Of a DNA stretch of 64,000 bases, positions 35,227 to 44,028 are shown piece by piece (positions within the stretch are counted from its first letter, which is position 1; every line of letters begins with the position of its first letter). A program made the position numbers and the translations under genes. The notes beneath the pieces were generated by a model. That model ran no database searches, was not told where the DNA came from, and was given only the letters and a program-made list of their open reading frames with translations. Origin of the DNA: an uncultured Dehalococcoidia bacterium (lineage in GTDB: Bacteria; Chloroflexota; Dehalococcoidia; Lucifugimonadales; UBA3495); NCBI GenBank assembly GCA_951812535.1, contig CATOSK010000006.1, positions 496,001 to 560,000 on the forward strand, read 5' to 3'.

Positions 35227-36420
35227 ATGATTACGAAGTTTGGCAGCCTGTTCGCGGGCAATGTGGACCTGGACAACATCGGCCTGGAGGGGACCGCCGC
35301 CAACGACCGCTGGCTGCCCGACGACGAGCTGGCCTCGGTGTTCTCCAAGTGCGAGGCCATCTGCGAGGTCATGGACCGGCGGGGGTACTCGACCTTCTGG
35401 GCCGCGGAGCACCACTTCCAGCGGGAGGGGTACGAGTGCATCCCCAACCTGATCATGCTCTTCGTCCACCTGGCCCACCTGACCAAGCAGCTCAAGTTCG
35501 GCTGCGGGTTCAACATCAATCCCATGTGGCATCCGCTGCGGCTGGCCGAGGACTACGCCACGGCGGACATCCTGACCGACGGGCGGGTCATCTTCGGGAT
35601 CGGGCGGGGGTATCACTCCCGGGAGGTCGAGACCTTCGGCAATCCGATCATCGACCAGGACGCCAACCGGGAGCTGTTCGAGGAGCAGGTGGAGCTGCTG
35701 TTCAAGTCCTTCAACGAGCGCTCCTTCTCGCACCACGGCAAGCACTACGACATTCCGCCCAACGTCCCCTACCGGGGCTACGACCTGAAGGAGATAACGC
35801 TGGTGCCGCGGCCCAAGTACCTTCCGGTGGAGTGCTACCAGCCGATAGTCAGCGCGAGCCAGCGGGCCCTGGACTTCATGTGCAAGCACGGCATCAAGGG
35901 GATGATCGGCGGCGGCGCGGCCACGGGCGGGGCCAGCGACGAGGTGGTGAAGCGGTGGCAGGAGACGCTGGCGAAGCACGGCAAGGAGACGGAGCTGGGG
36001 GGCGACCTGATCATCAGCTACTCCGTCCAGATCGCCGACAACGAGCAGAAGGCCATCGACGAGGCGCGGGACTGGGTGGAGGAGCGGATCAAGATGTTCG
36101 GGCCGCTGGGGTTTGTCCCGGGGCTGACGGAGCAGCAGCTGGCAATGCTGGCCGATCCGCGGCGGGCGCGCTCGGCGGGGTTGCCAACCATCGAGGAAGG
36201 GGTGGAGAGCGGGTCCTGGTTCGTGGGGCCGCCGGAGCGGATCATCGAGCAGATCGAGGAGGTGCAGGACCGGTATCCGGGGCTGGAGGAGATCAACATC
36301 GGGGTGACGAACATGGGAATGCCGACGCAGGCGACGCTGGAGCAGCTGGAGTGGTTCGGGGAGGCGGTGCTTCCGAAGTTCGCGGGGCAGCAGCAGGTGG
36401 CGGCTCCGGCGGACGATTAG
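35227..36420 (+). CDS. Luciferase-like flavin-dependent monooxygenase
   Basis: This 397-residue protein is a bacterial luciferase-type (F420- or FMN-dependent) TIM-barrel oxidoreductase. Landmarks are GYSTFWAAEHHFQREGYE, LKFGCGFNINPMWHPLRLAEDYA and GRVIFGIGRGYHSREVETFG, followed by a long insertion and a C-terminal SWFVGPPERIIEQIEE. The start at ATG 35227 follows GAAGGAGGAAGCGGG. The substrate cannot be assigned. The gene is followed within 32 bases by a PaREP1-like gene. Confidence 0.92.
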   Translation: MITKFGSLFAGNVDLDNIGLEGTAANDRWLPDDELASVFSKCEAICEVMDRRGYSTFWAAEHHFQREGYECIPNLIMLFVHLAHLTKQLKFGCGFNINPMWHPLRLAEDYATADILTDGRVIFGIGRGYHSREVETFGNPIIDQDANRELFEEQVELLFKSFNERSFSHHGKHYDIPPNVPYRGYDLKEITLVPRPKYLPVECYQPIVSASQRALDFMCKHGIKGMIGGGAATGGASDEVVKRWQETLAKHGKETELGGDLIISYSVQIADNEQKAIDEARDWVEERIKMFGPLGFVPGLTEQQLAMLADPRRARSAGLPTIEEGVESGSWFVGPPERIIEQIEEVQDRYPGLEEINIGVTNMGMPTQATLEQLEWFGEAVLPKFAGQQQVAAPADD

Positions 36421-36451
36421 AAACGGACCAAGAGACTTCCCAGGAGATTTG

Positions 36452-36814
36452 ATGCAGTCCCAGACCTACCAGGACTCCGGCCGCCAGTTGCTGACACAGG
36501 CCAACCGGGAATTGTTTGCCGGCGATGTTCGCCAGGCCTCGGAGAAGGGCTGGGGCGCTGCGGCCCAGATGGTCAAGGCCATAGCCGAAAACCGGGGCTG
36601 GCCGCACAACAGCCATTTCCTCCTGCGTCAGGCTGTGGCCAGGCTGGTCGAAGAAACCGGAGACCAGGAGATATTCAATCTCTTCGGCGTAGCGTCCAGC
36701 CTCCACGTAAACTTCTACGAAAACTGGTCTCCGGCGGAGGAAATCCGGGCCGGCCTCCAAGACATGGAGCGCTTCCTGGACAAGCTGGAGCCGCTGCTGG
36801 AGCGGCAAGGCTGA
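36452..36814 (+). CDS. PaREP1/HEPN-like small helical protein, paralogue 2
   Basis: This 120-residue protein starts at ATG 36452, five bases after AGGAGA (a TTG one codon earlier is less likely). It shares FAGDVRQASEKGWGAAAQMV and SSLHVNFYENW with the paralogues at 15392 and 39543. It is probably an all-helical PaREP1-type protein of the HEPN fold group. No R-X4-6-H nuclease motif is present. It is placed in an apparent operon with the luciferase-like monooxygenase upstream and the serine hydrolase five bases downstream, so it may be co-expressed with metabolic genes. Confidence 0.78.
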   Translation: MQSQTYQDSGRQLLTQANRELFAGDVRQASEKGWGAAAQMVKAIAENRGWPHNSHFLLRQAVARLVEETGDQEIFNLFGVASSLHVNFYENWSPAEEIRAGLQDMERFLDKLEPLLERQG

Positions 36815-36818
36815 CCCG

Positions 36819-37952
36819 ATGATCCTGACCTCTCCCGAATCCGTCGAAATGGACCCCGCAGCCCTGGGAGAGGTGGAGGCACTTTTCCACCGCCAGCTTT
36901 CCGACAAGCTGCATCCCGGGGCGGCGCTGGCGGTGTACCGGCACGGGAAGCTGGTGCTGGACGTCTACGGGGGGCTGGCGGATAGGGAGACGGGGAAGCC
37001 GGTGGAGCGGGGCACCATGTTCATCCTGTACTCCTCCACCAAGCCGCTGGCGGCAGCCTGCCTGCACATCCTGTGGGAGCGGCGACGGTTCGGGTGGGAC
37101 GACCCGGTGGCCGACTACTGGCCGGGGTTCGCCAAGAACGGAAAGGACGGGGTGACCATCCGGCATGTGCTGACCCACCAGGCGGGTTTCCCGGAGACGC
37201 CCTGGTCGCTGACGTGGAACAAGTGGCAGGACTGGGACTTCGTGGTGCAGACCATGGAGAACATTGTTCCCGAGTACGCCCCCGGGGAGGTCATGGCCTA
37301 CCATCCGCGCAACTTCGGCTGGGTCATCGGAGAGCTGGTGCGGCGGATAGACGGGCGGCCCTTCAACCACTTTCTGCGGGATGAAATCGCAATCCCCCTG
37401 GCAATGCAGGACGCCTACGTGGGGCTGCCGCCGGATCTGGAGCCGCGGGTGTCGCGGGTCCACGCCATGGAGGACTGCGACCGGCCGGTGTCCATTCCCG
37501 CCTACAACGAGCCCGCGGTCCACCAGGCGGTGCATCCGGCCGGAGGGGGCATCACCACTGCCCGCGACCTGGCCCGCTTCTACGCCATGCTGGGCAACGG
37601 GGGAGAGCTGGACGGGGTGCGTGTCCTTAAAGAGGAGACCGTGGCCGAGGTCACGGCGCTGCAGCTAGAGGGACTGGACATGTCCCTGGGGCAGCGGAAG
37701 GCCCGCTCCCTGGGGCTGGTCATTGACGACCCGCGCATGGGCGTGGGCTCCGACGCGGACGACTCGGAGGGATACTCTCCTTCCGGGGACTGCCCCACCT
37801 TCGGGCATGGGGGACAGGCCACGTCAGTCGGGTGGGCCGATCCGTGCCTGGGGCTGGCGGTGGCCTACATCACCAACGGCGCCCGCTCCGAGGACACCAA
37901 CGTCCCGCGCCTGGCCGCCATATCGAAGGCGGTGCGGGAGGCCTGTCTGTAG
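36819..37952 (+). CDS. Serine hydrolase of the beta-lactamase/class C fold
   Basis: This 377-residue protein has the S-x-x-K nucleophile motif as YSSTKPL (Ser at about residue 73), with AALAVYRHGKLVLDVYGG before it and TIRHVLTHQAGFPE after it. The Y-x-N position appears as AYHPRNFGW, and the final box is a Gly/His-rich PTFGHGGQATSVG. These are features of esterases such as EstB or LACTB-like hydrolases rather than true beta-lactamases. No signal peptide is visible, so it is cytoplasmic. It starts four bases after the PaREP1-like gene. Confidence 0.9.
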   Translation: MILTSPESVEMDPAALGEVEALFHRQLSDKLHPGAALAVYRHGKLVLDVYGGLADRETGKPVERGTMFILYSSTKPLAAACLHILWERRRFGWDDPVADYWPGFAKNGKDGVTIRHVLTHQAGFPETPWSLTWNKWQDWDFVVQTMENIVPEYAPGEVMAYHPRNFGWVIGELVRRIDGRPFNHFLRDEIAIPLAMQDAYVGLPPDLEPRVSRVHAMEDCDRPVSIPAYNEPAVHQAVHPAGGGITTARDLARFYAMLGNGGELDGVRVLKEETVAEVTALQLEGLDMSLGQRKARSLGLVIDDPRMGVGSDADDSEGYSPSGDCPTFGHGGQATSVGWADPCLGLAVAYITNGARSEDTNVPRLAAISKAVREACL

Positions 37953-38323
37953 GGGTTTTCCTACCGAAACTCCGGTGCCGGGGCGATTCCTTACTGGGGC
38001 AATGACAGGCATCCGCATTTGTTGCGGAATGTTGGAGAAGGGTGTCGCGGTGCGGCATCTGCATGGTGGTGGATTTGGGGGTGGGTTGGTGTGGTTAAGG
38101 GGTTGGGGTTAACGAGTGTCCGCGACGGACACAACTTCCGCTCCAACTTTTATTCCCCACTTCCCCGACAACATATAGCACTTCTGGGAACGGCTAACAG
38201 ATCCACTGTCGACCTGCACCGCCGTGGTGGGAGTGGACAGCGGATTACCAGTATAGATTGTTGCTTTGCGCCCAAATGTTCTATAGCATGCATCTGTAAC
38301 AATAGCGGATACCCAAATCAAGG
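37953..38323. other. Intergenic region, AT-richer, with a small palindrome
   Basis: This 371-base gap contains the inverted repeat GTGTCCG-CGA-CGGACAC at 38115-38131, which could be an operator or part of a terminator. From about 38105 the composition becomes less GC-rich, continuing through the DUF4238 gene. No gene seen. Confidence 0.45.
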
Positions 38324-39184
38324 ATGGACCTACCCTTGCACAACCACTATCTGCCACAGAATTATCTCCGGCAATTTGCGCCCCCGTCTCATCCAGACCA
38401 AGTGTGGTGCTTCAATAAGCTGACCGGAGAATTGAAGCTGTTGCCCATCAAATCGGTCGGACAGCGGAAGGATTTCTACGGTCCTCAGACTGAAGAATTA
38501 CTGAACACACAAATAGAAGGCCCAGCACAATATGCATTGGCAAAACTCCGCAACGGTGAGCCTCTGGACCGGGGAGGAAAAACCCGAGTCACACTGTATT
38601 TGGACTCAATGAGGAAGAGGGTTCCTCCATTTAGACAGCAGATGGTCGACAGATACCCGTTGGAAAAAGAAGAGTTTTTTGCTCGGGTCAAACACGACCT
38701 TAAAGGTTGGGCATCGCACTATCAAACGACACCGTCGGACCTGCTGGACGCGATGAACGAGTTTGAATTGCACCATTTCAATGAACCAATGGGTATGACT
38801 GATCCTTTGGTGAGATTTCAATGGGTGTCGCCGCGCTGGATAGAACTCATTCTTTCTATGACTTGGCGGGTATTGAGGGTATGCGGGTCGGAGCGGTTTT
38901 TGGCAGGAGACAACCCTGTGTATCTCCTTAAACGAACAAGCCATTCCCTCCTTCCCCCCGGCTTGATTTTCCCCCTATCGTCAACCGAAGTTCTACATGC
39001 CAATTGGGAGAAATCGAGAGGAGGCTGGCAAGTTTATGAGGATGCCAAACCTGCACAAATAAGAGAGATTAACAGACAGACAATCCAAATCTCTGAACAT
39101 TTTCTGTTCAGCCAACGGGAAGATTCCTGGGTAACGCAAGTCATACAAAACCAGACTTACGGTGCATTCAGGAAACACGCTTAG
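38324..39184 (+). CDS. DUF4238 family protein
   Basis: This 286-residue protein opens with HNHYLPQNYLRQFAPP, the N-terminal hallmark of DUF4238, then VWCFNKLTGELKLLPIKSVG and later FLAGDNPVYLL and LIFPLSSTEVL. DUF4238 proteins are uncharacterised cytosolic proteins scattered across bacteria, often in variable regions. Codon and base composition differ from the neighbours, suggesting recent arrival. No strong ribosome-binding site precedes the ATG. It is unlinked to an obvious partner. Confidence 0.87.
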   Translation: MDLPLHNHYLPQNYLRQFAPPSHPDQVWCFNKLTGELKLLPIKSVGQRKDFYGPQTEELLNTQIEGPAQYALAKLRNGEPLDRGGKTRVTLYLDSMRKRVPPFRQQMVDRYPLEKEEFFARVKHDLKGWASHYQTTPSDLLDAMNEFELHHFNEPMGMTDPLVRFQWVSPRWIELILSMTWRVLRVCGSERFLAGDNPVYLLKRTSHSLLPPGLIFPLSSTEVLHANWEKSRGGWQVYEDAKPAQIREINRQTIQISEHFLFSQREDSWVTQVIQNQTYGAFRKHA

Positions 39185-39542
39185 TTGTAAGCGTGAGTTG
39201 TCCCCATCGAGATGTTCTCACACAGGTCTGGCAAGATGACTGATTCGGGCGTGTAAGGTGCGAAAGAAACGGGCGAGCCGCTGGTCTGGCGCGGCCGCCC
39301 GCTTGCTGAGGAGTCCTGACCTGGTTTGAGTAAGTTAGGAACCAACTCATAACGGGGTGGCCGAAGGTACATCGAGGACAGCCGCTGGATGCTCCAAGGG
39401 AAGGCGGGGGTCTGGATTCCCGCCTCCGCGGGAATGACGGGAGAGTGGCAGCGACGATGGGAGGAGCGGCCAGAACGGCGCGGCCGCCCGCTTGATGGCG
39501 GGTCCCTGACGGATTGTCCGGTCAGGAGTTCGGGCTAGCGCC
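39185..39542. repeat. Intergenic region with a dRS3-like repeat and a direct repeat
   Basis: A dRS3-like copy spans 39406-39442. Two direct copies of GGCGCGGCCGCCCGCTTG occur near 39287 and 39477, each followed by a short G/T-rich stretch and CCTGAC. No gene is seen. Confidence 0.7.
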
Positions 39543-39926
39543 TTACAACCCCGCCAGCCGCTCCGCGTCGCGAATGTAGTCCTGGGTGCCCCGGATCACC
39601 CGCAACGTGTCGTCCACCGGGTCGCAACGGTGCGAATAGAAGCAGTCCCCGTGCAGGTGCATCTGCCGCGCATAGTAACGGCCCCGCAACGACTCAGCGG
39701 AACGATCCGCATGGATGAGGTTCCGCAATTCCTGGGAGGTCTCCCGGCTGGTCTCCGGTTCCCTTCCCGTCCGGGCGAGGATCAACGCGTCCGTGGCCCG
39801 CTTGGTGGCTCCCCAAGCCTTTTCCGCCGCATCCCTCACATCCCCCGCATCAAACCTCTCGATGGCCTGGTCGTAGAGCTGCTGCGCGTCGTCGAAGATC
39901 TCCCGTACACCGGACGCTAGAGTCAT
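39543..39926 (-). CDS. PaREP1/HEPN-like small helical protein, paralogue 3
   Basis: This 127-residue protein shares FDAGDVRDAAEKAWGATKRA and QMHLHGDCFYSH with the two other PaREP1-like proteins, but is more diverged in its middle part (LARTGREPETSRETSQELRN). It is helical throughout and lacks a membrane segment. The strand is opposite to the other two paralogues, and it is flanked by repeats on both sides. Function unknown; the PaREP1/HEPN assignment rests on the shared motif. Confidence 0.75.
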   Translation of the reverse strand: MTLASGVREIFDDAQQLYDQAIERFDAGDVRDAAEKAWGATKRATDALILARTGREPETSRETSQELRNLIHADRSAESLRGRYYARQMHLHGDCFYSHRCDPVDDTLRVIRGTQDYIRDAERLAGL

Positions 39927-40012
39927 GGTCCTCCTGCCCTGCCCAGAACCCCGGGCGTAGCAACATGTCTCGGCCGAGTATAACCTGAGACACAGGAATT
40001 AGTCCATAAATC

Positions 40013-40120
40013 CAAAGGTTTCAAAAGGCGTGGATCTGGGTTCCCGCCCCCGCGTAGGCGGGGGCGGGTTCTGCGCGGGAATGACGGTATGGGGAAAATC
40101 GGTTTTGAGACAGTTACCTA
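40013..40120. repeat. Second MITE-like/dRS3-like element
   Basis: The left side reads GGTTTCAAAAGGCGTGGATC, the centre is an expanded hairpin (CCCGCCCCCGCG-TAGG-CGGGGGCGGG) with GCGCGGGAATGACGG, and the right side is CGGTTTTGAGACAGTTACC. The right end matches that of the MITE-like element at 26367-26384. The element ends at the stop codon of the alcohol dehydrogenase gene. Confidence 0.65.
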
Positions 40121-41203
40121 GTCGAACATGATCACGGAGCGGGCTACGTTGCCGGCTTTCATGTCGGCGAAGGCTTCGTTGAGCTGGCCGAGCTTCACGT
40201 GCTGGGAGACGAGCTCGTCGAGCTTGAGGCGGCCCTGGCGGTAGAACTCGATGTAACGGGGCATGTCGGTGCGGAACCGGTTGGAGCCCATGCTGCTGCC
40301 CTGAATCTTCCGCTCGCGGCGCAGGAAGGAGCCGGCGTCGATCTCGATCTTGGTCCGCTCGGGGATCATGCCGATGATGGTGGCGGTGCCGCCGTCCCGC
40401 AGCATCTCGTAGCACTGTTCCGCCGTCTGCTTCAGGCCGATGGCTTCAAAGGAGTAGTCCACGCCGCCGCCGGTCAGGTCGCGCACCTTCTCCACCACGT
40501 CGCCGCCGGAAGCGTCGATTACGTCGGTCGCGCCGAACTGGGTGGCCATGGTCAGCTTGGTCTCCACGGTGTCGATGGCGATGATGCGCAGGGCACCGGC
40601 GAGGGCCGCTCCCTGGACGGCGTTGAGGCCCACGCCGCCGCATCCGACGACGGCGACGCTGCTGCCCGGCTGCACCTTGGCGGTGTTCAGGGCCGCGCCC
40701 AGGCCGGTGGTTGCGCCGCAGCCGATGAGGGCCAGGCGGTCGAAGGGGACGTCGTCGGCCACCTTCACCACCGCGTTCTCGTGGACCAGCATCATCTCCG
40801 CGTAGGACCCAAGCTGGGCCATCTGGGTTACGGCGACTCCCTTCTGGCTGAGGCGGGGCGGCTCGTCCCGTCCCCGCATGACGGCGGTGCGAGTGCAGAG
40901 GTGGGGGTCGCCCCGCAGGCAGAACTCGCACAGGCCGCAGAATACGGACAGGCACATGATGACGGGGTCTCCGGGCTGGACGTAGGAAACCTGGTCTCCG
41001 ACGGCCTCGATGGTCCCCGCGGCCTCGTGGCCCAGGACGGCGGGCTTGGGGATGTTGTAGCTGCCCTCGACGTAGTGCAGGTCGCTGTGGCAGACGCCGC
41101 TGGCCCGGGTGCGCACCAGCACCTCGCGGGGCCCGGGGTTGTCGACCTCAATGTCCTCCACTTCCAGCGGGACGTTGATCTCCCGCAAAACCTGCGCCTT
41201 CAT
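40118..41203 (-). CDS. Zinc-dependent alcohol dehydrogenase, MDR family
   Basis: This 361-residue medium-chain dehydrogenase/reductase has catalytic zinc ligands in GVCHSD (C38) and GHEAAG (H59, E60). The four-cysteine structural zinc lobe is CGLCEFCLRGDPHLC, and C-GATTG carries the third catalytic ligand region. The NAD(P)-binding Rossmann motif is VAVVGCGGVGLNAVQ. It oxidises an alcohol or reduces an aldehyde; class III/mycothiol-type relatives act on formaldehyde adducts, but the substrate is open. A GTG-type extension to 41245 is in frame; ATG 41203 after GGGAGGAAAAG is the start. Confidence 0.94.
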   Translation of the reverse strand: MKAQVLREINVPLEVEDIEVDNPGPREVLVRTRASGVCHSDLHYVEGSYNIPKPAVLGHEAAGTIEAVGDQVSYVQPGDPVIMCLSVFCGLCEFCLRGDPHLCTRTAVMRGRDEPPRLSQKGVAVTQMAQLGSYAEMMLVHENAVVKVADDVPFDRLALIGCGATTGLGAALNTAKVQPGSSVAVVGCGGVGLNAVQGAALAGALRIIAIDTVETKLTMATQFGATDVIDASGGDVVEKVRDLTGGGVDYSFEAIGLKQTAEQCYEMLRDGGTATIIGMIPERTKIEIDAGSFLRRERKIQGSSMGSNRFRTDMPRYIEFYRQGRLKLDELVSQHVKLGQLNEAFADMKAGNVARSVIMFD

Positions 41204-41357
41204 ATCTTTTCCTCCCTTTAGATGCCCCACCCCGATGCATTCCAACGGGGTTGGGCCTTCGATTTCCGCCCGACTCTAGCACCGGCCCATATATGCGTCA
41301 ACCGCGTTGGGGCGGGGGCAATGGAAGGCGGGTGTGACGGGGTTGCAGGGGAGGATT

Positions 41358-41735
41358 GACCGGGGTCTGGGTCCCCTTGATTGAAGGGTCGCCGCTTTCG
41401 CGCCCTTCATAGGCAACACCCGCCTACGCGGGCGCAGGCTTGTCTAAAAGCGCTGGGCGGCTCCGTGGCGGGGATGACGGGGGAAGGTTTGCCCCGGTTG
41501 CTGTTACTGAGGGTACGAGTTTACCGGGGTCTGGGTCCCCGCCTGCGCGGGGATGACGGGGGAAGGTTTGCTCCGGTTGCTGTTCCGAGGGGACGAGTTT
41601 GCCGGGGTCTGGGTCCCTTTGATTGAAGGGTCGCCGCTTTCGCGCCCTTCATAGGTAACACCCGGGTAACACCCGCCTACGCGGGCGCAGGCTTGTCTAA
41701 AAGCACTGGGCGGCTCCGTGGCGGGGATGACGGGA
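41358..41735 (+). repeat. Composite repeat array: copies H and I nested in dRS3-like elements
   Basis: Three related units follow each other. At 41517-41560 the hairpin element is uninterrupted (GGGGTCTGGGTCCCC, GCCTGCGC, GGGGATGACGGGGG). At 41360-41480 and 41602-41732 the same element is split after GGGTCCC by a copy of the dispersed repeat (41386-41467 and 41626-41717). Each of these contains a further ACCCGCCTACGCGGGCGCAG hairpin insert before GCTTGTCTAAAAGC. A linker of about 40 bases, beginning GGTTTGC(C/T)CCGGTTGCTGTT, is also repeated. This gap (41204-42030) has no gene. Confidence 0.85.
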
Positions 41736-41938
41736 GGATGTGCGGGAATGGCGGGAGAGTGGGGAGCGGGAGTGACGGGAGGGTGAGTGTGGCTTTTCCT
41801 TGATTACGCTTTCCTTTAAGAGAATCCCGACGATTCAGGAATCCGGGTAATGGTCCATCAAGCGCTACCTGAGCCATGCACTGCCGGGTGCGCCGGATTA
41901 CGTCTCCAATGCATCGCAAATCACAGGTAACAGGCGTG

Positions 41939-41968
41939 TTGACAACCCGATTCGGGCGGTGTTAGCAT
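41939..41968 (+). promoter_or_regulatory. Candidate promoter of the second solute-binding protein gene
   Basis: TTGACA (41939-41944) is followed after 18 bases by TAGCAT (41963-41968), a four-of-six match. The start codon is about 60 bases downstream. Confidence 0.5.
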
Positions 41969-42030
41969 CCCCGACGCTGGCGCAGAGTACCCATTTTGGC
42001 ACTAACTTATTTTTCCTTCAGGAGGAGACA

Positions 42031-43932
42031 ATGCAGGTACCCTGGCGATCCAAAATCCTTCGGCTACCCTTCTTCGTGGCCCTGCTGACCATGGCGGCCG
42101 TGTTGGCAGTGGCTTGCAGCTCCGCTGCTCCGGCCGCGCCGGAATCCCCGGATTCCGGTTCGAGTTCCGCCCCGGCACCGGCCGCTGAGTCCCAGCCGGC
42201 CCAACCGGCCGAGCCCGCCACCGGCAGTATGCAGTCCGACAGCGCCAGCGCCGCACCGACTGCCGTACCGCAGGCGGCGATGGAATCCGGGGCCATGGAG
42301 GCCCGCCGCGACACGCTGACCATTCTCACCGCCTCCTACGGCAACGAGATTTACAACTCCAGGTACATCTCCGGCGACAAGGGTATCTGGTGGTACCCGA
42401 TGCAGGAGCGGGCGATCAACGCCGACGATAACCTGCAGTTGACCGACAAGGGCATCGTGGTCAAGTGGGAACTCACCGACGACAACATGGGTTGGGTGTA
42501 CACCATCCGCGACGACGCCACGTTCCACGACGGCTCTCCGGTCACCGCCGAGGACATTGCTTTCAGCATGACCTGGGCCATTCACGAGAACGCCGTTTCC
42601 CGCGTCCGCCAGCGGTTGGTCAAGATCATTGACGAGCCCGCCACGGTGACCGGCGACAACACCGTCAAGATCACCTTCACCCAGCCCTACGGCGCGCTGC
42701 CCGTCTTCATGTCGGAGACCGTGGCCAGCGGCGGATCCGCCGGAATCGTCCACAAGGCCGGCACCATTGACGTGGCCGACCCCGACGGGAACGGCGCGGC
42801 TGAGTACGAGGCCGATCCGAATCCCTACGCCGCCGGCCCCTTCAACCAGGTCGAGCACCTGCGCGGCGAGAAGATCACCTACGAAGTTTGGGACGACCAC
42901 TTCCGGACGGACCGCAGCTACGCCTTCGACACCCTGATCGTCGAGCTGGTAGCCGAGCAGTCCACCCAGATGGCCGCCCTGCAGGCCGGCAAGGCTGACA
43001 TCATCCCCGCCGACCTCACCGTCCTGGACCAGATCCTGGACACGGGCGCCAGCATTGTTTACAGCCCCGAGTCCACCCTGATCTGGATCAACGCCAACAG
43101 CTGCAGCCCCGAACAGCCCGAGCAGGCCGGCGGCGCCGGTTTCGGCAAGGACCTCCAGGGCCGCGACCTGATGTGCGCCGACCAGCGCGTCCGCTACGCC
43201 CTGGACTACGCCATTGACAAGACCGCCATCCAGGCCTTCTTCGGCGGCCCCGAGGTCTTTGAGATCAAGGGCACCGCGGCGGTCTCTCCCTCCGGCCTGG
43301 GCTACAGCGACGCTCCCGTCGATGGCCTGCCCAACGGCCTGGACCCCTTCCCCTATGACGGAGACAAGGCCCGCGCCCTGCTGACCGAGGCCGGTTGGGC
43401 CAACCCGGACAACCCCGGCGGCGAGGCCTTCAACTACGGCGAAGAGTTCAACATCTGGACCTGGCCCGCCGGCGCCACCGCTCCGCGCATCGTGGAGATG
43501 GCCGAGCTGGTCTGCTCCATGTGGGAGAAGGAACTCGGATTCGAGTGCAAGGTCAACGTCGGCGAGGAAGTTTCGATCAAGGACAAGCAGTACTCCGGGT
43601 CCATCCCCGGCCAGTACCTGGTCCGCTCCAACGAGCACGACTATGACGTCGGATCGAAGTACAAGGGCCGCTTCGCCAGCCCCGATGGCGGCTATATCTC
43701 CTACGACTCGCACCTCCAGACCGTCATTGACGATGGCCTCGCCGTCGTCGATCCAGCCATGAAGGCCGAGGCCTACAACAGCATGCACAACGCGGTGCAT
43801 ACCAAGCACTACGACTTCGCCCCCGGGTACCTGAACGCCCCCTACGGAGTCGCCGAGCACATCACCAACTGGGAGCCCTGGCCGATCAAGGTGCATCCCA
43901 CCGCCCTCTGGACCATCGAGTTCGCCCCGTAA
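42031..43932 (+). CDS. Extracellular solute-binding protein, family 5 (orphan lipoprotein)
   Basis: This 633-residue lipoprotein starts at ATG 42031 after CAGGAGGAG; an upstream in-frame start is less likely. The lipobox is LAVAC (Cys at about 29), followed by an Ala/Pro/Ser linker and the SBP_bac_5 fold, including VYTIRDDATFHDGSPVTAED and the QMAALQAGKADIIPADLT region. It binds a peptide or similar solute outside the membrane. No permease or ATPase gene is adjacent, and a strong terminator follows, so it is monocistronic and must use a transporter encoded elsewhere, perhaps the Dpp-like permeases at 20.3-22.2 kb. Confidence 0.93.
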   Translation: MQVPWRSKILRLPFFVALLTMAAVLAVACSSAAPAAPESPDSGSSSAPAPAAESQPAQPAEPATGSMQSDSASAAPTAVPQAAMESGAMEARRDTLTILTASYGNEIYNSRYISGDKGIWWYPMQERAINADDNLQLTDKGIVVKWELTDDNMGWVYTIRDDATFHDGSPVTAEDIAFSMTWAIHENAVSRVRQRLVKIIDEPATVTGDNTVKITFTQPYGALPVFMSETVASGGSAGIVHKAGTIDVADPDGNGAAEYEADPNPYAAGPFNQVEHLRGEKITYEVWDDHFRTDRSYAFDTLIVELVAEQSTQMAALQAGKADIIPADLTVLDQILDTGASIVYSPESTLIWINANSCSPEQPEQAGGAGFGKDLQGRDLMCADQRVRYALDYAIDKTAIQAFFGGPEVFEIKGTAAVSPSGLGYSDAPVDGLPNGLDPFPYDGDKARALLTEAGWANPDNPGGEAFNYGEEFNIWTWPAGATAPRIVEMAELVCSMWEKELGFECKVNVGEEVSIKDKQYSGSIPGQYLVRSNEHDYDVGSKYKGRFASPDGGYISYDSHLQTVIDDGLAVVDPAMKAEAYNSMHNAVHTKHYDFAPGYLNAPYGVAEHITNWEPWPIKVHPTALWTIEFAP

Positions 43933-43968
43933 AGGGCTGACGCGAAGGGCAGCCCAAGGCGCCAAGAA

Positions 43969-44000
43969 GGGGAGGCTCGAACGAGCCTCCCCTGATTTTT
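43969..44000 (+). terminator. Rho-independent terminator after the solute-binding protein
   Basis: A ten-base perfect stem (GGGGAGGCTC/GAGCCTCCCC, loop GAAC) is followed by TGATTTTTG. It is the clearest terminator in the window. Confidence 0.92.
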
Positions 44001-44028
44001 GTTCCCCCTACAGGACAGCCTCAGCGTT

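Noticed and set aside
42064-43965. 633-codon minus-strand frame opposite the second solute-binding protein
   Set aside because: Mirror frame of a high-GC lipoprotein gene; Gly/Val/Leu-rich with no domain.
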